Source of the DNA: Halocafeteria seosinensis
Taxonomy: Eukaryota; Sar; Bigyra; Bicosoecida
DNA: 64,000 bases
Direction: 5' to 3'
Assembly (NCBI GenBank): GCA_001687465.1
Contig: LVLI01000536.1
Coordinates: 1 to 64,000, forward strand
Under the pieces are notes generated by a model that ran no database searches, was not told the origin of the DNA, and was given only the letters and a program-made list of their open reading frames with translations. Made by a program: the position numbers and the translations under genes. This document shows, one piece after another, positions 58,201-64,000 of the stretch (within the stretch, counting starts at the first letter, position 1; every line of letters starts with the position of its first letter).

Positions 58201-61200
58201 CCCAATCTTAAGTGGCTGATTTTCGATGGGCCGGTAGATGCACTCTGGATTGAAAACATGAACACGGTGCTTGATGACAACAAGAAATTGTGTCTTGTTT
58301 CAGGGGAAATCATTAAGCTTTCTTCCACAATGGAGGTCATGTTTGAGGTCGAAGATCTGTCAGTTGCTTCCCCTGCAACTGTTTCTCGATGTGGTATGGT
58401 TTACACTGAGCCGAGCTCGATGGGACTAAGCCCATTGATTCAGAGCTGGCTTGAGTCGTTGCCAAAATTCGTTACAAGCAAGATGAAAGCTGAGCTGCAA
58501 ACTCTCTTCGATCAATTCTTGCCTGGCACACTTTATTTCTTAAGACGCTATTTGATAGAGCCTGTGCCTACCGTCGATAATCAGCTGCTCCATTCACTGA
58601 TGCACTTGCTAGACTGCCAGTTCGAACCCTTCGTTGAAAAGGAAGGTCGTGATCCGCCCACGAAGAAGCAGCTCGATGCCTTGGAGGAAAGCTTACCTGC
58701 CCTCTTCATGTTCAGTTTTGTATGGTCAGTAGGCGCCAGTACCGACAACAATGGCCGCGAGAGACTCGACGCGTTCATCCGTGCTACAATGGATCAATAC
58801 CAGTTCAAGTTCCCGTTTCCGAAAGAAGGGTCAATTTACGACTACTGCTGGGAGTGTCCGCAGTCTATGTTCGATATATTCCGGCGAAACGGACAGGATC
58901 CTCCTGAAACTGCCGAAGAATGCAAAGGCAAGTGGGTGCCGTGGTTGGAAACAGCTCCAGAATACCAGTTCCCAAACAAGCCGTCGTTCGAGGAATTAAT
59001 TATCCCGACAAAAGACACTATTCGTTACAAAGCTCTCGGCCGTGCACTGGTTACCAATGGCTACTACACGATGATGACGGGTGACACGGGAACTGGGAAA
59101 ACCGTGAACATCATGGATCTGTTGACGAAGGATTTGCCAGAGAGTTATGTGCCGTTGACTATCTCGTTCTCTGCTCAAACGTCTGCGAATCAAACACAAG
59201 ATTTGATTGATAGCAAGTGCGAAAAGAGGCAGCGAGGAATTTATGGACCGACTGTTGGAACTTATTATGTCCTCTTTGTCGACGATTTTAACATGCCTCA
59301 GCGGGAAAAATATTTCGCTCAGCCTCCCATTGAACTGCTCCGCCAGTGGTGTGACTATCGTGGGTGGTTCGATCGCAAAGAGCGAACATTCCGGAAAATT
59401 GTTGACACAATATTGGTGGCGGCAATGGGCCCTCCGGGGGGTGGTAGGAACCCTGTTACACCGAGGATGATTCGACACTTTAATCTCGTTAACTACACTC
59501 CCATGGATAACGACAGTATGTTTAAGATCTTCAACACGATTCTGAAGAATTTCCTGAAGAACTTTGCAGAGCCTATTGCGGATATCGGTGATTCGCTTAC
59601 ACAGGCTACCATTGACGTATACACCACTATTGCTGCTGAACTTTTGCCGACTCCGACCAAACCACACTATATGTTCAACTTACGAGATCTTGGAAAAGTT
59701 TTCCAAGGACTGCTAATGGCCAATCCATCCAAAATGGAAGAAGCTGATGAGTTCCTGCGGCTATGGGTCCACGAATCGAGAAGAGTGTTCAAGGACCGTC
59801 TCATCAATGATGAAGACGGGTCATGGTTTGACAATCTGCTCGAAACGCAGTTGAACAAGTACGCTGAGCAGTCTTTCCAGAAGATTGGAGTCGGAAAGCG
59901 TTTGATCTTTGGTGACTATATGGTTCCTGGCGCCGATCCAAAAGTCTACGAGGAAGTGCGGGACATGGATAAAATTGTCCCAACGATTGAAGAGTATCTT
60001 CAGGACTACAATGCTGAAAGCAAAACTCCAATGAAACTAGTAATGTTTATTGATGCTATCGAACATGTATCTCGAATCAGCCGTATTTTGAGGCAGCCTC
60101 AGGGGAACGCACTCCTCCTTGGAGTTGGCGGTAGTGGTCGACAAAGCTTGAGTCGGCTTGCGACATTCATGGCCGATTACAACATTTTCCAGATCGAGGT
60201 TAGCAAAGGATACGGCAAGAATGAATGGAAGGAAGACATCAAGAGTTGCCTGATGAAGGCTGGTGTGGAGCAGAAGCAAATTGTGTTCCTGTTCAACGAT
60301 ACCCAAATCGTGTTTGAGGGGATGATAGAAGACATCAACAGTATCCTAAACTCAGGTGATGTTCCGAACTTATACTCTACTGAGGACATGGACACTATCA
60401 TTCAGGCGTGCCGCCGTGAGTGCGTCTCACGTCGAATTGCACCGACGAAGATTAATATTTTTTCGCAATATTTGCGAAGAGTTAGAGCGAATATTCATGT
60501 CGTTGTCTGTATGAGCCCTATGGGTGAGGCGTTCCGAGACCGTCTGCGTATGTTCCCCGCTCTCGTCAATTGCTGCACTATTGACTGGTTCAGTGAATGG
60601 CCCGACGAGGCGCTTCGATCGGTAGCCCACTCGCAGCTGGAAGATATGAATCTGAACCTTGGCGACCATACGGCGAGTTGTGTTGAATTCTTCCGAGTGG
60701 TTCATCAAAGCGTGACGGAAGCCTCCAAGGAGTATTACGAAACGCTGCGCAGGTACAACTATGTAACTCCGACGTCCTACTTGGAGTTGCTGTCGACGTT
60801 TGGTTCGGTCCTCCAGAGGAAACGCAACGAAGTGGATACTCTGCGTCAGCGTTTGCAAACTGGTCTAGACAAACTTGTTTCCACCCAACAAACCGTTGAA
60901 CAATTACAGGAAGAGCTAACAGAAATGGAGCCCCAGCTTAAGGAGACGCAAAAAGAAGTGGACGAAATGATCGTGCAGATTGACAAGGACAAAGCAGACG
61001 CTGCTGAAACAAAAGAAGTCGTTGAAAAAGAGGAGCAACAGGCGTCGAAAATGGCTGAGGAAACTAAAGCAATCGCAGATGATGCTCAGGCGGACTTGGA
61101 TAAAGCACTTCCAGCTCTTGATGAGGCTGTAAAGTGTTTGAAGGACCTGAAGAAGAATGATATTGACGAGCTCAAGAGTCTAAAGCAGGCGCCGAAGGGC

Positions 61201-64000
61201 GTTATATTGACAATGCATGCTGCCTGTCTCATGTTTGGAGTTAAGCCAGTGATGAGAAAAGACCCCGATCAGATGGGGAAGAAGATCAAAGATTACTGGG
61301 AGGCTGCCAAGACGACGCTTCTGAAGGACGCTAACAAGTTTTTGAAAGACTTGCTCGAATACGAGAAAGATGCGATCCCCGAGAGTACCATTAAGGAGAT
61401 TGAATCATTCATGAACAATCCTGAATTCACTCCGAAGGAAGTTGATAAATCGAGCAAGGCTTGCTCTGGTGTGTGTATGTGGGTGCGAGCCATGTACAAC
61501 TATCACACGATTGCGAAGCAGGTAGAACCAAAGAAGAAGCGTCTTGCGGAAGCCCAAGCTGAACTCGACAAGACAACTGCGAAACTCAATGAGGCAAAGC
61601 AGCGTCTGAAGGAAACTGAAGACAAAGTAGCTGAATTGGAGGAGAAGTTTGATGCTGCGAAGAAGCGGAAGGAAGACTTGGGGCAACAGGTCGAACAATG
61701 TCAGGCGCGCCTCGCCAGGGCCGAAAAGCTGATTGGTGGGCTTGGCGGCGAGAAACAACGCTGGACTGAGACGGTTGCTCAGTTGAATGAAGATTATAAA
61801 CATCTCGTCGGAGATGCACTTGTATCCTCTGGGACAATTGCGTACCTGGGACCATTCACGTCGGAATTTAGGCATCGACTTGTTGAGCAATGGCAAGAAG
61901 AACTTGCTCGCCTGGAAGTACCACACACCGAGGGATGCGATGTGCAAAAAACCTTGGCAGAACCTGTTCGCATCCGGGCGTGGAATATTGCGGGTCTACC
62001 TGCAGATAGTCACTCCGTGGAAAACGGTATAATCATGTGGAATGCTCGACGATGGCCACTACTTATCGATCCGCAAGGCCAAGCGAATCGCTATATCAAG
62101 AACATGGGGAAAGATAAGGAAAATGCTCCGAACGATATGGATGTTGTAAGGTTGGATGAAAAGAAGTTCCTTCAGAACCTCGAAAATGGCATCCGTTTTG
62201 GGAAATGGATTCTTCTCGAGAATATCGGAGAGAGTCTGGATGCTACCATTGAGCCTGTGCTACAGCAGCAGAAATTCAAGCAAAGCGGGACCGAGATGAT
62301 AAAATTGGGAGATAGCGTGATCCCTTACAACGACGATTTCAGGTTCTTCATAACCACTAAGCTTCCTAACCCGCATTATCCTCCTGAAGTGGCAGTGAAG
62401 GTATCGCTACTGAATTTCACGATTACCCCTCAGGGTCTCGAGGACCAAATGTTGGGTGTTTTCATCGTAAATGAGCTGCCAGAACTGGAAGAACGCAAGA
62501 ATACCCTTACTCTAGAAAACGCTCGCATGAGACGGGAACTTAAAGAAATTGAGGACAAGATCTTGCATCTACTTAGTACTTCTGAAGGGAATATTTTGGA
62601 CGACGAAGAGCTCATCGAGACTCTGTCCAAATCGAAGGTTACTTCCGAAGACATCAAGACTCAAGTTAAGGCCGCTGAGGAGACGGAGAAGGAGATTGAT
62701 GACACACGTGAGAAGTACCGCCCTGTCGCATTCCGCGCTTCCGTTCTGTATTTCTGTATCTCGGACCTGGCGGGTGTAGACCCAATGTACCAGTATTCTC
62801 TTCCGTGGTTTACAAACTTATTCGTGAACGGTATTCGCAACTCTGAACAGTCTGAGGAAGTTGAGAAGCGTATTGAAAGCCTGAACTCGTTTTTCACATA
62901 CTTGATGTACAAAAACGTGTGTCGCTCCCTGTTCGAGCGGCATAAATTGTTGTTTTCATTTTTGATGACCATTCGAATACTTCAAGGGGAGAAAAAGGTG
63001 GATTCAACCGAATGGCAATTCCTTATCTCCGGAAGGGGAGGTGGTAACCCCCCGGATGAAGAAAACCCGGACCCCTCTTGGATTACTAACCGCATTTGGA
63101 CGGAAGTGTGCAACTTATCCACTGTTCCCTTCTTTGAAGGCCTGCTCACCGCATTTCAAGAACAGACCTCTCAGTTCCAGGAAATGTTTGATGCGTCTGA
63201 GACACAAGAAATGTCCATGCCTGATGCGTTCGAGCGAAAGAACCCGAATGGCATCGAGCGTATGTGCCTTCTACGTGCGCTTCGACCGGATCAGATGACA
63301 CAAGCGGTACAAGATTTCGTGGAGCAGCAACTCGGACGGCGCTATATTGAACCTCCCCCCTTCGATTTGAACTCCTGTTTCGAAGATTCGACGGTCACTA
63401 CGCCTCTCATTTTTGTCCTCAGCACCGGCTCAGATCCGACGACAGCATTTTACAACTTTGCCGAGTCTGTAGGGATGAAGAGTAAGGTCGAAGGTATTTC
63501 TCTTGGGCAGGGACAAGGGCCTAAGGCCGCAACCCTTATTGAGCGTGCTCAGACGGAGGGTCAGTGGGTATTACTCCAAAATTGTCATCTTGCTGCATCT
63601 TGGATGCCTGAATTGGAACGTATTTGTGAGAATATCGATCCAGAGAGAGTGTCGAGTGATTTCCGTTTGTGGCTCACGTCAATGCCTTCGAAGGCTTTCC
63701 CTGTCTCTGTCCTGCAGAATGGTATCAAAATGACCAACGAACCGCCAAAGGGTCTTCGGCAGAATCTGCGAAACTTTTTTTACGGTCTAGATGATGAACA
63801 ACTTAGTATCACAAATAATCCCTACGCGTACCGGAAATTGTTATTCGGGCTTGCTTTCTTCCATGCGATTGTGCAAGAGAGGAAGAAATTCGGTCCGCTT
63901 GGATGGAACAAGCCATATGAATTTAACGCTAGTGACCTCGAGATCTCGAAGAAGCAGTTGGAAAAGTACATTGATGAGTATGAAGAGATCCCCTATCGTG
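52225..64000 (+). CDS. DNAH1: Axonemal inner-arm dynein heavy chain, DNAH1-type (3' end cut off)
   Basis: One exon-free frame runs from the ATG at 52225 past the window end (3925 codons seen; full DNAH1 is about 4300). The N-terminal part has SLVNEVNIDFQRTMNKILFD and the linker region WMNDPFLSLDPEQMEKQ, RNPGMRERHWEALSEAVGF and QRSWLYLQPIFDSEDIQKQL, close to DNAH1. The motor ring has P-loops at AAA1 (GPAGTGKT, residue about 1635), AAA2 (GPTGGGKS, 1916), AAA3 (GDTGTGKT, 2286) and AAA4 (GVGGSGRQ, 2633). AAA1 Walker B is ACFDEFNRID. A stalk coiled coil and microtubule-binding tip lie at about 2880-3190, and AAA5/AAA6 follow. DNAH1-type chains are single-headed inner-arm motors that bend cilia. 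An 80-residue Lys/Glu-rich insertion at about 633-712 and a duplicated 8-residue unit near 246 are extra. Assignment to DNAH1 rather than another single-headed type is by remembered similarity. Confidence 0.95.
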   Translation, partial: MASNGSGRHPQRGVYSDFSQSASPQGVRGPAEHIIEKRQVMPLGSSQQQYLNGGTRSSPTRNLHPAAEVPVDKRLAPKVFVPHERRAGQAPRKIEVERKKRYYAKQNIEELLRQHGIDFSQPNAGQELQVNLGNMTDGTDSKSASEDGAQGLPSFAHLLPLEAFDNAEYEERTPEDWIAMGKDDDGNQQGVPAKALRIYDPEEGTGRWEPVDVVDYDVNSDKFTVRWKSSDRSKGKRRNASERKLQESEKGSYQESEKGSYEDFSQIERLYICFAAENPFNFARRVADAFEARKEAERRLRYNLYVDCMPADDVPGLDAEQINRILTNATATRSLQSVGVDATSLVNEVNIDFQRTMNKILFDSACEEKQNQGLMPLVRPPKDTSSSGAQRSVPVQGVVPIPQHNFADHFSNFSFHTHFTLRETIRSMVKLSSENARIREAAAGTAVVPHDSVGVLPHDITLPNQGAVERWKKSSLTLGSSVFESTNISNTHSFLVFGSSTPMKLEDFTQTQSQAATSFATMLREQYVANVRTHLRHELEGLGKGWYNLKEKSKEIYDFSKLKRLLTMVNFRMQDTLRSAAIDTLHGYVNFMTMMAEGQFEVKQPNNVSIDYSKTCLGTAEKRKQKAPLFSVDMLIVEREKQETGEEKKAADGENDGENSKEEGKDKENEKPHAEQKQKQKEQEKGHDERQRRKSSEEDEEAEEEVETEYRIEFATEIDRFLSAPCDALENNLSATRGLITVERKLMDRLFWSHDPTLGGIYFEEQWVEDLYYKLNAALRPHKAIMEKYRATFEKYKNFLQFDMEDFMDEIREKMETNFNLSSLKQMIKKHREDAVSVGNEIPKSIDLGLFRVVTSEVRNFLIQKHEEVSNRILEYIAEYATDTSNEIIQSFKDMDKALSVFPKDIEQLTDIKEYMKGVPEKTRELQKKIDANAMCYQTLEEFRYPLEKEKVELRWQAASGPKSIYERMESVSETLETEKQRYLQEMTSEQEDFEETLNTLRGEVLNLSSYTELDKVNEVSNHVASLKKQIEEAKEKAALFNHREQLFGKPVTEYERLTEISKSFEPYCTLWETVANWMKWHKSWMNDPFLSLDPEQMEKQHSQCEKNMHRSVKAFERMGIKPCLDIAQEIKKQVEDFKPSIPLVQGLRNPGMRERHWEALSEAVGFKVEPDEKFTLHDVFDLGLQDHVETITKIGERAGKEYQIEKALDKMESEWQDVNLDVVPYRNTGTYILRGVDELQALLDEHITMTSAMAFSAFKKPFAERIDKWQSTLNTVSDVLDEWIKVQRSWLYLQPIFDSEDIQKQLPKEYKRFSTVDKNWRATLSSAKANSKAIKFCNNAKLLEKFQESNTFLELVQKELSDYLETKRAAFARFYFLSNDELLDILSSTKDPRAVQGHLKKCFEGLNKVEFTEDNLIIKFMSEQGEKIDCVSSVDPKDKNVEVWMNEVEAQMRESIKHVLWRAICDYTERPRNDWIQKWPAQCVLNGSQLHWTREVEEGIQEAGAAGVKQCYDRQLEQLQDMVKLVRGRLDKLTRTQIGALAVLDVHARDVTKKLVEAEVGEMNDFDWISQMRYYWTEGEEEGDMRVQMLSADRPYGYEYLGNTGRLVITPLTDKCYLTLMGAVQMNLGGAPAGPAGTGKTETVKDLAKAIARQCVVFNCSDGLDYMAMGKFFKGLAACGAWACFDEFNRIDVEVLSVVAQQLMTLQNAVEQGLTQIIFGDSEIKVDAQYGAFITMNPGYAGRTELPDNLKALFRPVAMMVPDYALIAEIMLFSFGFDKAMDCARKMVATFKLCSEQLSAQDHYDYGMRAVNTVITAAGNLKRQDPEMDEDVLVYRAIQDVNLPKFLAHDIPLFQGILSDLFPGIERPTIDYGDLMQSLTYCTEQRELQPVPIFLTKCLQLYETIIVRHGLMVVGPTGGGKSSIINVLSDALSLMAEKSKSGPMVHNVQKYFLNPKSITMGQLYGEFDPNTHEWSDGILAGLVRKCADSDSPNLKWLIFDGPVDALWIENMNTVLDDNKKLCLVSGEIIKLSSTMEVMFEVEDLSVASPATVSRCGMVYTEPSSMGLSPLIQSWLESLPKFVTSKMKAELQTLFDQFLPGTLYFLRRYLIEPVPTVDNQLLHSLMHLLDCQFEPFVEKEGRDPPTKKQLDALEESLPALFMFSFVWSVGASTDNNGRERLDAFIRATMDQYQFKFPFPKEGSIYDYCWECPQSMFDIFRRNGQDPPETAEECKGKWVPWLETAPEYQFPNKPSFEELIIPTKDTIRYKALGRALVTNGYYTMMTGDTGTGKTVNIMDLLTKDLPESYVPLTISFSAQTSANQTQDLIDSKCEKRQRGIYGPTVGTYYVLFVDDFNMPQREKYFAQPPIELLRQWCDYRGWFDRKERTFRKIVDTILVAAMGPPGGGRNPVTPRMIRHFNLVNYTPMDNDSMFKIFNTILKNFLKNFAEPIADIGDSLTQATIDVYTTIAAELLPTPTKPHYMFNLRDLGKVFQGLLMANPSKMEEADEFLRLWVHESRRVFKDRLINDEDGSWFDNLLETQLNKYAEQSFQKIGVGKRLIFGDYMVPGADPKVYEEVRDMDKIVPTIEEYLQDYNAESKTPMKLVMFIDAIEHVSRISRILRQPQGNALLLGVGGSGRQSLSRLATFMADYNIFQIEVSKGYGKNEWKEDIKSCLMKAGVEQKQIVFLFNDTQIVFEGMIEDINSILNSGDVPNLYSTEDMDTIIQACRRECVSRRIAPTKINIFSQYLRRVRANIHVVVCMSPMGEAFRDRLRMFPALVNCCTIDWFSEWPDEALRSVAHSQLEDMNLNLGDHTASCVEFFRVVHQSVTEASKEYYETLRRYNYVTPTSYLELLSTFGSVLQRKRNEVDTLRQRLQTGLDKLVSTQQTVEQLQEELTEMEPQLKETQKEVDEMIVQIDKDKADAAETKEVVEKEEQQASKMAEETKAIADDAQADLDKALPALDEAVKCLKDLKKNDIDELKSLKQAPKGVILTMHAACLMFGVKPVMRKDPDQMGKKIKDYWEAAKTTLLKDANKFLKDLLEYEKDAIPESTIKEIESFMNNPEFTPKEVDKSSKACSGVCMWVRAMYNYHTIAKQVEPKKKRLAEAQAELDKTTAKLNEAKQRLKETEDKVAELEEKFDAAKKRKEDLGQQVEQCQARLARAEKLIGGLGGEKQRWTETVAQLNEDYKHLVGDALVSSGTIAYLGPFTSEFRHRLVEQWQEELARLEVPHTEGCDVQKTLAEPVRIRAWNIAGLPADSHSVENGIIMWNARRWPLLIDPQGQANRYIKNMGKDKENAPNDMDVVRLDEKKFLQNLENGIRFGKWILLENIGESLDATIEPVLQQQKFKQSGTEMIKLGDSVIPYNDDFRFFITTKLPNPHYPPEVAVKVSLLNFTITPQGLEDQMLGVFIVNELPELEERKNTLTLENARMRRELKEIEDKILHLLSTSEGNILDDEELIETLSKSKVTSEDIKTQVKAAEETEKEIDDTREKYRPVAFRASVLYFCISDLAGVDPMYQYSLPWFTNLFVNGIRNSEQSEEVEKRIESLNSFFTYLMYKNVCRSLFERHKLLFSFLMTIRILQGEKKVDSTEWQFLISGRGGGNPPDEENPDPSWITNRIWTEVCNLSTVPFFEGLLTAFQEQTSQFQEMFDASETQEMSMPDAFERKNPNGIERMCLLRALRPDQMTQAVQDFVEQQLGRRYIEPPPFDLNSCFEDSTVTTPLIFVLSTGSDPTTAFYNFAESVGMKSKVEGISLGQGQGPKAATLIERAQTEGQWVLLQNCHLAASWMPELERICENIDPERVSSDFRLWLTSMPSKAFPVSVLQNGIKMTNEPPKGLRQNLRNFFYGLDDEQLSITNNPYAYRKLLFGLAFFHAIVQERKKFGPLGWNKPYEFNASDLEISKKQLEKYIDEYEEIPYR
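52960..53007 (+). repeat. Perfect 24-bp tandem duplication inside dynein CDS
   Basis: Two identical 24-bp units (52960-52983, 52984-53007) encode QESEKGSY twice. It is in frame, so the product is only lengthened by eight residues in a variable N-terminal loop. Confidence 0.95.

Noticed and set aside
1-64000. CRISPR array, bacterial operon or rRNA operon
   Set aside because: No regularly spaced repeats, no ribosomal RNA signatures, and spliceosomal introns throughout; the DNA is eukaryotic nuclear.

Overview
The window is nuclear DNA of a unicellular eukaryote that builds motile cilia. Evidence is the long open gene for an axonemal inner-arm dynein heavy chain at the right end, an EF-hand centrin/calmodulin-like gene, spliceosomal introns of about 45-140 nt with GT/AG ends and good GTAAGT/GTACGT donors, and mitochondrial proteins with presequences (prohibitin, a PPR-like protein). 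I see no plastid-specific gene and cannot place the lineage. A free-living flagellated protist or alga is the best description. Exon boundaries below were worked out by hand from splice signals and reading-frame phase. For the main genes every exon chain closes in frame.

Left part (1-10 kb): sparse and disturbed. It holds an AT-rich patch with a frameshifted acidic/AT-hook-like ORF, a single-exon membrane P-loop ATPase flanked by an 18-bp direct repeat, a decayed leucine-rich-repeat gene, and a decayed, internally deleted copy of the intact histidine-phosphatase gene that lies 2 kb downstream. A small four-exon secreted protein sits between those two copies. The exosome subunit RRP42 gene follows.

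Middle (10-32 kb): a 15-exon gene fusing NLR-type leucine-rich repeats to an XK-related membrane domain; a mitochondrial protein of unknown function; a DMT/EamA transporter with a long acidic N-terminus; proteasome lid subunit RPN12/PSMD8; a probable V-ATPase assembly factor (VMA22/CCDC115-like); a 1071-residue PPR-like mitochondrial protein; and a 1132-residue protein of unknown function with an IQ-like motif.

Right part (32-64 kb): dense housekeeping and ciliary genes. In order they are a Golgi-type GT8 glycosyltransferase, glutamine-dependent NAD+ synthetase, a MAPEG-family membrane enzyme, a TPR-J-domain co-chaperone (DNAJC7-like), tRNA pseudouridine synthase PUS10, an EF-hand protein, a large secreted protein (mucin-like, TSP1-like and laminin IV-like regions), prohibitin, and a DNAH1-type dynein heavy chain cut by the window end.

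Two recurring intergenic motifs stand out: a GTGCCATGGCAC-type palindrome upstream of three transcription units, and inverted repeats built on TTGTACAA/TGTACA at five intergenic sites. There is no operon logic. Neighbouring genes share promoters or meet tail to tail rather than forming one pathway.
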